The notes below the pieces were generated by a model. That model was not told the origin of the DNA, made no database searches, and was given only the letters and a program-made list of their open reading frames with translations. Shown in pieces: positions 32,536-45,721 of a stretch of 64,000 nt of DNA. A program made the position numbers and the translations under genes. This DNA comes from Purshia tridentata (lineage: Eukaryota > Streptophyta > Magnoliopsida > Rosales > Rosaceae). The DNA lies in assembly GCA_003254885.1 (NCBI GenBank), contig QANT01007646.1, positions 1-64,000 of the forward strand, written 5' to 3'. Numbering within the stretch: the stretch's first letter is position 1; each line of letters opens with the position of its first letter.

Positions 32536-34770
32536 ATGGAGAAACCTGAAGCATCAGCTGCTGGTGACCCATATGAAAAGTCCTTCATTCAGCCATCTAT
32601 GGAAAGATTTGAACAAGATTTTGATATTGACGAACCTAAGAAGGTAACGTCACTTCAATATTAATAAGCTAAGCTATATGTTATTCTACGAGCTAAATAG
32701 TATTATAGTAATACCCCACAAACTTTTCTCTAACTAGCATCAACTTGTAGGTAGCAAGCCTATCGAGTAGTACTTTGGTGAGCAATGGATGTGTGGACTT
32801 CCGAGGGAAAGTTGCAGACAAGGCAACAACTGGAGGGTGGAAGGCTTCTCCGTTTATCATAGGTGATTATTGAGTTTAATTTAATTAATTAAAAGCTATA
32901 AATTTAGTAATTGTAATTTTAATTATTTGATTACGTTGGTTGCAGTGAATGAGGTAGCTGAGAGGCTTGCATTTTTTGCAATTGCTGTAAACATGGTGGC
33001 TTACTTGGTGTTTGAGATGCCACAATCACTACCAAATGCTGCGACTCATGTAACAGATTGGATTGGAGCTGCATACGTTCTAACCATTCTTGGAGCTTTT
33101 TTAGCTGATGCTTATTTGGGCCGCTTCAAAACCATCATCATTTTCTCTTGCGTATACGCAGTGGTAAGAACCCAATACCCAATTTGGATCACTTCTCTTA
33201 ACCTTACTGGGCCTGGAGCCCATCATCCTAAGTTCCCCTGATAATATTGGGCCTAGAGCCCATTGTGAACACTTCGATATATGTAGGGAATGGTCCTGTT
33301 GACATTATCAGCCTCCGTAGACAGCCTACGTCCACCTCCATGCACGGCACGACCATGCAACAAAGCGAGCGACGGCCAAACGGCGTTCCTCTACTGCGCA
33401 TTGGGACTCATAGCTCTCGGAACCGGTGGTATCAAACCGTGCGTCTCGTCGTTCGGGGCTGATCAATTCGACGAGGCCGACAGCAGAGAAGTGCAAAAGA
33501 AATACACATTCTTTAATTGGTTCTTCTTTGCTATAAACATGGGTGCGCTGCTGGGAATCACACTGCTGGTTTACATACAAGACCACAAGGGGTGGACTTG
33601 GGGTTTTGGAATCCCAACAGTGGCCATGGTCTGCTCCATCGTCATCTTAGCCGCTGGAGTTCCATACTATCGTTATCAAAAGCCTATGGGCAGCCCTTTT
33701 ACTAGGTTCATTCAGGTCATTGTGGCATCACTCAGGAACCATTCTAGAGGCGTTCAGGTGGCACGTGAAGCTGAGCTTTATGAGGTCAACACTAAGGACT
33801 CTGATATCTTGGGCGCCCGAAAGCTAACTCACACTTCGCAATACAGGTCGGTGTACACTAATTTTGTCCAATTTATGGATGAAATTAAATAATCAAATCT
33901 AACAGCAATTGTGATCTAATTAATGTGTGCAGGTTTTTGGACAAAGCAGCAGTGGTGACGGACCCAGAGGTGAACTTAAAGAATCGTTGGATGCTATGCA
34001 CAGTGACCCAAGTGGAAGAATTAAAATGCTTCATCAGAGTCCTTCCAATATGGGCATCAACCATTGCTCTTGCCCTCTCCTTCTCTCAACTGTCCACCTT
34101 CTTCGTCAGCCAAGCCTCCATCATGGACCGCAAACTCTCTCCCAGCTTCGAAATCCCTGCTGGCTCTGTCCCCGTCTTCGCTGCCATCAATGCCCTCATC
34201 CTCGTCCCCATCTACGAAAGATATTTGGTCCCTATCTTCCGCAGCCGCACCGGCCACCACCGCGGCCTCACATCCTCACAAAGAATGGGCGTGGGGCTCT
34301 TTGTCTCCATCTTCGCCTTGGCTTCGGCTGCATTGGTAGAAAACAAACGCCGCCAACACTCAAACCCGAAAAGCATGAGTGTGTTTTGGTTGCTTCCACA
34401 GTTCTTTCTCATGGGTAGTTCTGAGGTTTTCACTTACGTCGGACAATTGGAGTTTTTCTACGATGAAGCCACGGATGGTACGAGGAGCATTAGCAGTGCC
34501 ATGTTTTTGAGTGAGATTGGGATTGGGAGTTGGTTGAGTACTGCGCTGGTTAAGATTGTGGAGGGAACAACTGGTGGAGAAAGAGAAGGGTGGTTGAGGA
34601 ACGAACTAAATAAGAGCAAGCTTGATTACTTTTATTGGATATTGACCGCCATTAATGGGGTTAATTTCTTGGTTTATTTGTTGGTTTCTTGGCGTTATAA
34701 GGGTAGGGACGGTGGCAGAACAAGTGTGAGAGATATTGGTGGGGAGGAGAAAGAAAATGAATTGAGTTAA
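32536..34770 (+). CDS. NRT1/PTR family (NPF) proton-coupled transporter
   Basis: Five exons: 32536-32643, 32751-32862, 32946-33163, 33287-33846, 33933-34770; 611 residues. A cytosolic N-terminus (about 1-75) leads into a major-facilitator fold with about 12 membrane segments. Seen are the ExxER motif in NEVAERLAFF on TM1, the signature YLGRFKTI, the conserved GLIALGTGGIKPCVSSFGADQFDE, the central charged loop (about 290-340), and LEFFYDEATDGTRS in the C-terminal half. These place it in the NPF family of nitrate, peptide or hormone transporters, usually in plasma or vacuolar membrane. The sequence resembles peptide-transporting NPF8/NPF5 members, but the subfamily is not certain and the substrate cannot be told from sequence. 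Length is normal. Confidence 0.9.
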
Positions 34771-35636
34771 TTTGGAGTCAGGCTTGTGGAATTTCAAAGA
34801 GTATGCGAATTAATTTCCTTAAAATTGTGTATTAATTAGTTTCTTCATTATTTTCTCATGCCTTATTCAATGTGGAACCATTTAACCTAGTTTCTTTGTT
34901 AATTTGGTAATTTGTCATATGTTAGTAGCAAGCAACACTACTTTTTCTGTTTTCCTTCTTGTCTTTAATTTCATGGAGGCCTGAAAAATTTCTTTGTGGG
35001 GGTCTTGTAGTTGTAGCGTGAACACCAATTCACTACACGAAGCTTTACGGAGGAAAATGAAATGAATAGATCGATATATACAAAGGCCGCTTATAATTAT
35101 AAAAGAAATGCATGCTTTCACAAAAAGGTACTAGTTATAATTATGGAGCCTTATGATTAAGGCTCTTTAATGATGTGATATTGGGATCCGATAATCATCC
35201 AGTATTAAATCTTACCTAGAATTTTGTCATTACGCTAACACAAAAGAATCATATAGATTATCACACTTTTTGAAATCAACTATTTTGTGGATTGCAGCCA
35301 CTTTTAATTTTAGTAATTAAGAGTATTTGCTTGTACATTTGAAGTTGTGGTTGATCTCGAATCCCTCTTCCCAATATAAAGAAAAAGATAAAGTTGTTTC
35401 ATCTTCTTTTTTTTTTCCTCTCACCACGAGTCTTGACTCTTAAGTCTCAACCATGATATTAATTACTTGGCCAAAAAAAAAAAAAACCATGATATTAATT
35501 ACCACTCATGTAATTAGCACCATCACATCATTCACATGTGAGGAAAGTACTGAAAAACAAATGTTAATAACAAACTTAGGTTTGACATCTTCCTATTTAT
35601 NAAACTTTTAGTGTCAATTATTATTAAACCCGTATG
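34771..35636. other. NPF 3' flank and intergenic DNA
   Basis: AT-rich, with a short duplicated word ACCATGATATTAATTAC near 35450-35505 and a single undetermined base at 35601. No gene is seen. Confidence 0.45.
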
Positions 35637-37042
35637 CAAGGTGTTAAATTTCGAAAATTTCGCCGAAATTTTTGTTTTTGAGGGGGGTCGAAATTTTAGA
35701 GCCATACCATAAAAATTTCGAGTGGATTTCGAAAATTTCGGCGAAATTTCCGAAATTTCGCCGAAATACCCGAAATTTTCGAAATTTTCAAAATCAAACT
35801 CAAACCCTAAAAATCAAAATCAAAATTTCACAAAATTGGCATCTCAGACCTTTGGGGAATGAAAGCCTATGGTGAGGGAAGGAAAACCCACAAAAAAAAA
35901 TGGTGATCGGAGCTCGGAGGTGGCCGGAATCGGCGAAAGAATCCGGCGGTGGCTCACTGTTATTTCGCAATTTCCGGTGCTTGTGGTGGCTGGCCGGCGT
36001 GGAGGAAGGGTGGGAGAAGATGGCCGGCACCTAGGGGTCCTGCTGGTGGCCTTGGGTTGACCGGAAAAGGCCGGCATGGTGGCCGAAAATGGAGGCGCTG
36101 CTGCTGTGAGGGAGGAAGGAAAAAAAAAAAAAAAAGAAGGGGAAAGGAGTCACGGGTAGGGAGGAGAGAGAGGAAAGAAGAAGAAAAAAAAAAAAAGGGA
36201 AGGGGAAAGCACTCACGGGCAGGGAGGAGAGAGAGAGGAAAGAAGAGAAAAAGGAAAAAAAGGGGAAAGTGGGCTGGGCTTGTGGGCTGGGCAGCAGAAA
36301 GTGTAGGGAAAGAAAGGAAGGAAAGAAAAAAAAGGAAGGAAAAGAAAAAAGGAAGGAAAAAAAAGAAGGAAGGAAAAAAGAAGGAAGGAAAAAAAAAGGA
36401 AAGAAAAAAAAAGAAGGAAGGAAAGAAGAAAAAAAAGAAGGAAGGAAAAAAAAAGAAATGAAAGAAAAGAAAAAAAATTTAGAATGGATTGGGATTTGAC
36501 CGTTTAAGATATTTAGACAATTGAAAAAAATAGTTTGGGATTTTGTTTAGTTCTTTAGATTTGGGTTTCATTTGGTCTCTATTTTTGAGATTTCGTTTGG
36601 TTTTTGGTTTTGGAGTTTCGTTTTGTTATTTTTAAACCCTAAACCCTTATAGATTTCTATATCAAAAAGTATTTAAAATACCCTAAAAAGCCTAAATCTC
36701 TAATATTTTATATCTTATCCTAAAAAATATAAAATATAAATAATATACTAATTTTATTTATTAATTATACTAATTTTATTTAATTGTATTTGTCTCCAGC
36801 ATGCACTATAATCACCTTAACACATGAAACCTATTATAAAATTTGGTTTCTTCAATATTTTTTTTATCAATATAGTAGATTATATGTTAAATAAACATAT
36901 AGTAAAATTTCATTCAAAATTTCCGTATTTTAATAGTAATTTCCATCATTTCTCTCAAAACTCTAGCGAAATCGAAATTTCCGTCGAAATTTCCGTCGAA
37001 ACTTCCATCGAAACTTCCACAGAACCGAAATTTAACTCCTTG
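35637..37042. mobile_element. Non-autonomous TIR element with AAATTTCG-rich ends (hAT-like, tentative)
   Basis: The left end (CAAGGTGTTAAATTTCG) and the reverse complement of the right end (CAAGGAGTTAAATTTCG) match at 16 of 17 positions. Sub-terminal zones on both sides are packed with GAAATTTC/CGAAATTT words. The middle has a GC-rich block (about 35880-36110) and a purine-only tract. No transposase is encoded. Flanking bases (CCCGTATG and GGTATAGC) share only a short core, so the target duplication is unproven and the family assignment is tentative. Confidence 0.6.
36305..36477 (+). repeat. Long polypurine tract (A/G only)
   Basis: About 170 bp made almost solely of A and G on the plus strand, as GGAAGGAAA-type units; A/G-rich sequence extends back to about 36110. 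The long Lys/Glu/Gly-rich open frames here are products of this composition and are not genes. Confidence 0.9.
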
Positions 37043-37537
37043 GGTATAGCTACCTTTAGAAATACCTATAACGTACCATTGGATCTATTTATCTAGAGCA
37101 TATATACACAGGCGTGAGCTGATCATGAGTATCTTCTTAATTAGCGTTTATGAATGTAAACATCTGAATATCTGATATAGCTTCACATATATTAATGCAT
37201 GCAAGAAGTCGATCTTTTTTTTGGTAAATCAAACCATAAATTAACATATAATTAAAGCAAATATGGAATTTCAGGCTCTAAGGCCCACATAGCTGACAAA
37301 GATCATGATGGATATTCATCCCCTGAGATCTCTCCGATTGAGTAAAAGTGAAAAAAAAAAAAAAAAAAAANAAAAGAAAAAAAAAAAAAAAAAAAAAAAA
37401 ACACCTCCATTCATAAACACACACACACAACAAGCTTTCTGATATATATAGCTAGAGCAGTACTTTTCTTTTTTTGTCGGTCCTCCTCTTGAAAAGGCCA
37501 AGGGTACTGTTGTTAATGAAAGTTAGGCTGATTGCGA
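37043..37537. other. Intergenic DNA with poly(A) tract
   Basis: Contains an A-homopolymer at about 37350-37400 with one undetermined base at 37371, followed by an (AC)n run. It borders the WAT1 3' end. No gene is seen. Confidence 0.5.
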
Positions 37538-40417
37538 TCAAACATTTTCGGTGGAGGAAGAGATGAGTGGCTGAGTGAGGGACGTCTTGGTTTGGCTTTT
37601 CCTGTTGTTTGCATGTTGATCTGGAGTGGACTGAATTGGAACCCTGTTGGCTTGAGTTTGAGCAAACTTTTTTTCTTCTGATTTGCCCCACAACACTAGG
37701 TACAGCCCCACTATGATCAGCACCGCCCCAATTATCCTGTCCAATGTTCACATCCATTCATCCAATATTAATTTATATATTCCACAAGGACCACAACAAA
37801 AAAAGATGAATCCAAAATGTGATATCTGTATGCGCTTAATTGGTGATTTCTAAATTTATCCAAATTCTCTTCATGTGTAATTATTGATATATGTGTCTTT
37901 TTTGTGAGGTACTACTGTGTGCATAAGTGCATTGTATGTGTTGTCCTTGGTTACTTATGAGTTATGATGGATCAAAATGGTAATATCTTCTATAGCTAGG
38001 TTCTAATTAATGGGCCTACTATTAAGATTGATATGCACTTGTTGGGTACAAATTAATAATGGATCGAGTTTGATGCATGAGTTATAGAGAGATACGTAGG
38101 GGTAGGGGGTGGAATGAGAAATCGATAAAATGAATGGACCCTACGTACCCCCCCAAGTAGAACTCTTCGCCTAAAGCGACGGAGGCCATTATAGCGACAA
38201 CCAGAGTCTGAACAGGTTGATATACAGCCACAAAGACTGGGCCTCCTCTGTCTATGCACCATATCTGTACAGCGAATGCGATCCCTGATGCAACCACTCC
38301 CTGCAAGCATTTTATATTTTTCCATTAAATAATATTTACCCAAATCAAAATCTTTGCAAAGAAAGATTATATATATAACCAAAAAAAAAGAGAGATAGAG
38401 AATGATCCCAAATCATTGATATATTTCACTTTCAATACCATCACCACTCTGCATTATTGCATAACAACTTGTTTGTCGTTGGGAAAAGAATAATTCATTT
38501 ATCTATATATAAGTCATATATAAATTTTAGGTAGCAATGGTTCTCTTGATCACATCAACAAGTTGTGTATCCTTTTATTTCTGATGAACTAAAGAGTGGA
38601 GAAACTTTAATTTTTGGTCCTGAAAACCTTTGTTAAGTAAGCAGGAAAAAGGGCGTATCACATACATACCAGAGAGGAAAAATCAATTATAACAAAAATT
38701 GATTTTCTTTTTTCAAGACAAAAAGCAAAGATGGGTCCCCACTAGAAAAGCATAAGTTTCTTCTGAATTGGCCGGAAGTGTTTGTCATTGAAGGGGGTCG
38801 CTATTGGCTGAATCTTCAGTCAAATATTACATTAAACTTCTGATTTGACCACTACTCTCCCTCTTTATTATTACGTATTATATACTGTAAGCAAAAAGAT
38901 AAAATGGGATACCAGTAATAGTGGTAGGTGAGTGAAAATCAACCCAAATTATAGGGGGTAAAAACACAATTAAACCTATAATTAAAAATATAAAAAAAAA
39001 GATTTCCGTCAGTTAAAATAATTATAATACGAAAGAATTAATTAATATTTATATGTATGATTTGTGATTTATAATTAAGAAATTAATGTGAGTGAGCAAT
39101 ATATAGCATGGAGATAGATGGAACTGACCGCGTAGAAGATGCTGAAGACTTCTCCACCGTTGTGAAAGATCCAAGCCTGAGAGTCTCTCTCGAAAACGGC
39201 AGCGATTATGAGGAACTGTATAATACCAAAGAAACAGGTGTAGGAGGTGACGGAGAGGCGAGCCGGGTACTTCTTGAGAACCGGGGCTTGCAAGACGAGC
39301 CAGCCGGACCACGACAGGCAATGCCCAATCAGGTACACGCAGCCCAGGGTCCAGCTCTTTCCCTTTGCATCGCCAAGTACCGACATAGTCGACGACGTCG
39401 TATACAGAAATGATGATGATGATGATAAGCTGCTGCTACTGCTCATCATCCTCATCATCATCATCTGGAGTGGCGGACTTGGGCTGTATATGGTGGGACC
39501 CTTGTATAGGGTAATTACTGACGCTCCCGCCACGCAGAAAATCGTTCCGGCCACCTTTGCAATGCCATCCTTTCGGTTTAGTCGGACTTGCTCTATGCTG
39601 TAATTAAGGAAATTTGATTATTTATATATTTCAATGATGGAAGATAAAATTGAATAAATTAAGAGAGGGTTTGATCGATTTGATGAGTTATTTATTAATT
39701 ACGTACCGGAGCAAGACTGCCATGAGAAAGGTGATGGCTGGGACGGAGTTTTGTATTGCGGAAGCAAAGGTAGGTGATGTGTTGTCTAAACCCAGCAAGT
39801 AGAACCCTTGGTTTGCTGTTATTCTGTAATTAAATTAAAAAAAACAAATCAAAGTGAAATAATAAGATTAAGGTGATGGATCATTCAATTAACTTTCTTT
39901 TAAAACATATGTGTAAATGTTCTCTTATTAGATATTAAATTTATGGTCAAAACTTAAAAACACAACTATATATAATAAAAATATATATTTATGTATGTTT
40001 TTATTATTATACCCAATAAGGGCCAGCAGGAAGAACTGAAGGAGAAAATTTAACGTGATTGCAGGCCTGTCCTTCCTGAAGAAAGAGTAATAAGATGGAA
40101 GAAGAAGTTAATTAAGTAAAATATTATAAGAGATAATTAATTAATGAATTAATTAAAGATTAGTGATGGGTGGAGGTTGGTACGTACTTCTCTAGAAAAT
40201 AGGCAAAGGGTAGGAGAAGAAGCAAAGCGATGATGTTCCTGTAAACAGGGAAGACAAGCTTACTAATGCCCATGTTGAGGGCAAATCTGGAGACGACATG
40301 GAAGCCTGCATAGCCAAACTGCAAGGCCAGCATGGCTCCATGCAGTTGAAGCCTTTCAGGCACCGAACACCACATTCTCTTGGCAGAGCCAGCTGAGCCT
40401 CCTACTGCATCAGCCAT
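37538..40417 (-). CDS. WAT1: WAT1 (WALLS ARE THIN 1), EamA-type vacuolar auxin transporter
   Basis: Six exons: 40417-40188, 40075-40013, 39823-39707, 39597-39129, 38300-38149, 37736-37538; 409 residues, all junctions in frame. About ten membrane segments in two EamA repeats. Nearly diagnostic stretches for WAT1 are QFGYAGFHVVSR, KLVFPVYRNIIALLLLLPF, ITANQGFYLLGLDNTSPTF, GCVYLIGHCLSWSGWL and AVQIWCIDRGGPVFVAVYQP. The hydrophilic C-terminus ends PLISSSTENV, like Arabidopsis PLLHQSTDNV. WAT1 is a tonoplast protein exporting auxin from vacuoles and is needed for secondary walls in fibres; its loss also changes vascular pathogen resistance. The loop between repeats carries a Met-run and Ser-run coded by ATG/TCA triplet repeats. 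A TATATTTATA box lies about 110 bp upstream on the minus strand. Confidence 0.95.
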
Positions 40418-42273
40418 TGCTGATGATCGAGATCGATCGATGATAATTTAGAATGTTGTATTACAAAGTGATTATGAAGAGGGAAAAGTGGTGGTGGTGG
40501 AGAGTTAGGAGAAGACGAAGAGATATAAATATACAGATTTGGAAGAAGGGTATGTCCCACAAAGGGCCCTAAAAAGAAGTAACGTCAACTGTTAGGCCTT
40601 CAAATGTTTTTGGGTTGTCTCCCACATACATTCTGCTTCCTCAGCTGACAAGACACACGCCCCATCGCACTATCGATCTACAGACTACAAGGCTACAATA
40701 CAACACCTTACATATATGCAAAAAATATTCATTCAAATTAATTTGGTGTGTTTTATTTTTTATTTTTTGAAATTTATTTGGAAAGGGTAACGGGTTCTGT
40801 TTTGGCATCACTCTATTAATGATGATAATTAAGAGGCTAGGGCCTCGGGGTCAGGGGTGTGGCCGAGCCGCCATTGATGACATATAGATAGCGCGCACGA
40901 GGGGTGTGTGGGTACCCCTGCCCCATGCCATGCCTATAGGATATAACCCCACCACATATATACATGTCATCCTCCCCACCTTATAACCATTTTATATATT
41001 TCTTGTATTTCTTGTATTTTATACATGGTCATCATTCGTGTGTATATATGTAATAATATTACTCTTCCCATACTAATATTTTGTTTATAATCTTGCCTTT
41101 TAGTTTCTATATATATTCTCCGTACAGCTATCACACATGTATTGACACTAAGGATCCTTAACTGATAGGATCTTATCAAGTTGCATTACCTTGCCTACAA
41201 TGCTTGACACTAAAGGATCCTTTTAGTTATTTACCTGTCTACCATATTATTCTATTTAAACAAATAAAACCAAGGTGTTAATCGTGTTAACAAGTATAGT
41301 CTCATGCTATATCCAGGAAAATAAATTAATGAAACCAAGTATTATTGAGTTAACAAGTATAGTCTCATGCATGCTATACTATATCCAGAAAAATAAATAA
41401 AAGCAAGTGTTAATTGAGTTGACAAGTATAGTCTCATGCTATATCAAAGAAAAAAAAATAAAGACCTTGGTAATTAAACATATTCTTTTAATAAAAACCG
41501 GGTATCTTTTATTCAGTGAATTTGATCTTATGAAAAAGTCAAAATGTGAAAAACTTGCTTGGTTTTGGTTAATGACCAAACATAACATTTAAGTTAAAAT
41601 GTTGGCTTTTGTTCTCTCAAAAGTCAAAACTACCCTTTTAGGAGAACCTGAGGGATGAAAACCCAAAGCCAATCAAGATTCAAATGGTTAATATATAGGA
41701 GATCATGGGATCAATAAAAGTCTTCTTTTGGAGATGAGGGTCCACCATTGTTTAAGATCAGAAAGGTAGAAAAAAATGTAGACCACTTTGATATAGGACC
41801 ACAGTATTTCCCAAAAAAAAAATTAAAAGTAGCAGCCAACAGAAGGAATCCATCTTTTCTGCGCATTTCTTTTGGAATATATATAAACCCGGCCAATTAA
41901 GAAAAAAAAATGATCTTGAAGTAATTAATTAGTTAAATATATAGGTAATCTTTATCAATTGAGTTAAAGCGTCCTTGTAAGGAAACCTAATGAAGTGTTT
42001 CCACTAAGTTGATATATATTCCCACTGTGCATTGGGCACTCCCAAAGTTATTAATTGTGATATGAACCCTCTTCACTTTAGGAGACATGTTGCCTCCCCT
42101 CAATTGAGACCACCATCATTCTAAAATTCAAAAGAAGAAGGCCTGGCCTGGCCTGCCCAGGAAGAATATATTTTTATCTGACAGCTGCAGGGCCTTGTAA
42201 TAATATTAAATTGCAATGCTATGTGCTTTTTTCTTTGTGTTTTCTCTCTTATTTTGTTCATTTGACAATTTAA
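40418..42273. other. WAT1 upstream region
   Basis: Promoter-side DNA of WAT1 and AT-rich intergenic sequence. A small tandem repeat at 41271-41460 is listed separately. No gene is seen. Confidence 0.45.
41271..41460. repeat. Three imperfect tandem units of about 66 bp
   Basis: The word CAAGTATAGTCTCATGC occurs three times (about 41290, 41353 and 41421), each within a similar unit ending in AAAATAAA and CAAGT. A separate pair of GACACTAAAGGATCC words lies just upstream at about 41144 and 41207. Confidence 0.75.
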
Positions 42274-42515
42274 TCTCATGATCGGAATCATTCAATATCA
42301 AGATCATTATTTATAGATTAACTCTGTAAAAAATTATCCAAATCAAAAATTGTTTAGTCATCTAACAATTATCAAATAAATAGATAGTTTTGGTAATAGT
42401 TAAATTTACCGTTAGTTATTTGATAACAGTTAAATGACTAAACGATTTCTGATTTGGTTAATTTTTTATAGAATTGATCTATAAATAATGATTTTAATAT
42501 TGAACAGTTCTGGTG
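42274..42515. mobile_element. Foldback/MITE-like element
   Basis: Arms at about 42290-42379 and 42416-42504 are inverted copies of each other over about 90 bp with roughly 85% match, separated by a 36-bp loop. Weaker pairing continues outward to about 42274 and 42515. No coding content. A transcript would form a long hairpin. Family and target duplication not determined. Confidence 0.7.
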
Positions 42516-45500
42516 AGAAAAGTAAACAAAAAAAGAGAAAAGGCACGTACTATTTTCTAATTGCAAAAGCCAACCCCAAAAAATTATTAAATTGCAAAAG
42601 CTGGGTTAGAGGGAATAAGAGAAGGACAGGACTGACTGACCCGGTCTGCATGAACCGGTCGGATACCACCCTGACCAAGCCAGTTGTGATCTTAATTGCA
42701 TTTCCTCTACAATCTGCATTCTTCTCTTTATTCTTTTTCCAGTCACATACATCATTACATGCCTGACAGCTAAATTAGATTTCCTTTGCACGAGAGTATC
42801 TTCCAACCCAGTCTTTTGGTCGACTTGGAGCAGACCTCTCATTCATTGCACTCTACACACCATCTCCATCTTTGACTCCTTTTAAAACCCCATTTCAGAT
42901 CCAATTTCATTTCTCTCTTTCATTACTCTCTTTTATTTAATAAATTAAATATCTGATTTTTGTAAATAATTTACGGAATACATTGAAAAAGGTCAAATCA
43001 CACGTTGTATTTTGTCCTCTCTCTTTTTTTTTTTTCCTCCTTTTTGGGATATATCATATAGCCATATAGGAGCACAAAGTAAGAGATCCTTAAATATTGG
43101 GGTGGGCCAGAGTAGATAAGTACAGTGGACTTTGGTTCTATACTATGATTCTGCCTTAACATGGAAATTTGGGAAAGGAATATTATGGGGGATATGCATC
43201 AACTATATGAATATCCCTTTGCATTTATGGATCTTTTTACTTGCCCAAAATTGCATTTATGTGAGTGGATCTAGCAATTATTGCAGGGGAAATCGTGCTC
43301 GTGCCCTCCTTTTTTAACTACTTAATTTATTTTTTCTTTTGCCAATAAGGCTGTGTATCTGACTACTTTCTGTTTACTTTACTTTTGGTAGGGAACCGTT
43401 CTGAACTTAATTTAATTTCCATGTAATAACATAAGATTTCGACCCTACATTTGATTTGGTGAACTTGCGTACATGGTGACACCAAGATTACATGTGCATC
43501 TAGGCCACGTGGCACCTTGACAGCTAGGGTGTTTATATATCGTACATCTTCTAGTTCTGGGAAACCATATAATTAAGGAAGATTTGAATTAATTCACATC
43601 ATTACTACTAATGATGTTCTTGAGCTGTAATTAACTTTAATTTACAAATTCACATGAGTTAAAGGGAAGAACAAACCCATAATTAAGATGTTAGAAAAAT
43701 TTAGGAGGCAGAAATAATCAAGTGGTTTAATGCAAATGAGTCGTCTTCCTCATGCCTCTAGACAATTTAACCAATGTTTAGCACTTTCGAGACAGCGTGA
43801 GTCTTGTCTCGATCACTTTTTTTTTCTTTTTTTTTTTTTCAAAAGCCACCTTGCTATGTAATCGAGTACACCCATCGCAACTGCTGCTGGATTCTAATTC
43901 TGATCAATGTTAAGTCACTCTCATGAGTGTTACGGTTACCTTATCTAGGGTCCTTCAAATGAAACTCATTGTGGACATTTAGTTAGGTTACAGTTCAATT
44001 TGAAATGGTCCAAGACTGACACTGGTTCTGAGCTTGATTGAATAGACATGGGGATTAAGCTTCACATTGACTAATAGGTACGTGTGGGTCATTGTGTGAA
44101 TACAACATTTCAATGAGGATCACTAGGCCGATCGACGACCCATGCAACACAACCACATTGTAGCTAATTCCAAGCGAGATGTTGTTGATTAGATCAAACA
44201 AGGAGAAATGTTCACTTACTAAATAGTCTCACACCAAAAAAATATATGCTTGCACATATTTTTCACATTACGAATCTTAATAAAAAATTTGGCCTTTGGG
44301 TCATATTCAATTGTAATTTGTATGTGCGGTCCCTACCCTTTATCATGGTTGGACGTTTTTTGTGCTTTCTCTTTAGTCCTACGCTATTACCTTCTAAGTT
44401 CAAAAATGCTGGCAGATCATATATACATTTGCTAGGCATCTAAATTATCAGACAGATATTATATTTGAACCGCCGCTCAACTAAAACTAGACCCACTTGT
44501 TTAAAGCGCTGATTCAACAAATTAAACACAATTGGTGATATACTGATTTGAAGTCGCAACTCGCAAGCCAGTGACTGGGTGGAGGCGATGTCCCACTCAG
44601 ATTTGCTGAAATTTTGGGTTTGGTTCTTTTCTTTTGTATAGTTTGAGCTAGGGAATTAAATTATAATTATGTACTTTGTCCCTCTAATATATATATAGTG
44701 GATTTGAATCAAGTTGCACTCTGATTCCATGTAGACGTCAACATCAAAGTTGAGCTGATAGCTAGATTAGATTGACTGATCCACAAAAACCAATACGAAA
44801 GTTGATTAGTGATACATATATAGGGGTCTGGATTCTGGAATTGTTATGCAATCTTCTAAAACGCATGGGATCGCGTACTAGGATACAACAATAACATGCA
44901 ATAATATTGAAACTCTCCATAAATGTTTGGTAAATGAAATCGGGGTGAGATATAAAGGCAAACCAATTAAATCTCTTGTTTGGAAAGATCCATATATATA
45001 GCTTTATGTGGGTTGGTTCTGGTTATTTTCACATTTTTCAGTAGACAGATAGCTAGCAGATAAACCCACTAGCGGCTCTTTATTGCTTTTGTTTGGCTCT
45101 TTTAGGCCTTTGGCACTTAAAGTGATTCCACATTTCCACCCACCGCCACAACACTACACATGCTTTTGGTAAGAGACACACCATGATTATTGTTTAGATA
45201 AAGATTAGTTAATGTACATTTTCATGGCTTAATTGCGTGTCCAGTTAGTAATCTAAAACAAAGAATTTCAACTAATTCGGTATCCACCAAAGTCAATTGG
45301 TTTCCTCCTTTTTGAATGGAAATTTAAATCTTTTATGGTGATTTATAAGGGCATTAATTAAGAGTAACATGCATAAGACAAATTAGTCCCTCGTGCGTAT
45401 GTTTCCTAACTTGTTTTGTTATTTAACTTTACCACATATATATTAAATGCTTCTTCAATACTACTAGACTAGGATTAGCTTCTTCTTTTTATTAGAGATA

Positions 45501-45713
45501 TTGCTTCAAAGTGAGTGGAGATGAGTGATTACGCGTAATGTAGGAAACAAAATTGTGACAACTTATTTGATGAGTTTTGGTCTTACGTACTCTTCACTGG
45601 AATTTCATTATCATTTTATTCTTATATATATAATTTGATTATATTTATGATTTTTATATGACACTGGCAGACCACTCCTTGTATCCCCAACTAAAACCAT
45701 ATATTTCTCAGAG
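42516..45713. other. Gene-poor intergenic DNA
   Basis: AT-rich, with T-homopolymer runs near 43028 and 43817-43839. Open frames are short and resemble nothing known. No RNA gene or clear repeat was recognised. Confidence 0.45.
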
Positions 45714-45721
45714 TATTCTCT
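45714..45721. repeat. 8-bp target-site duplication (left)
   Basis: TATTCTCT, repeated exactly at 47208-47215, flanks the hAT-like element. Confidence 0.8.
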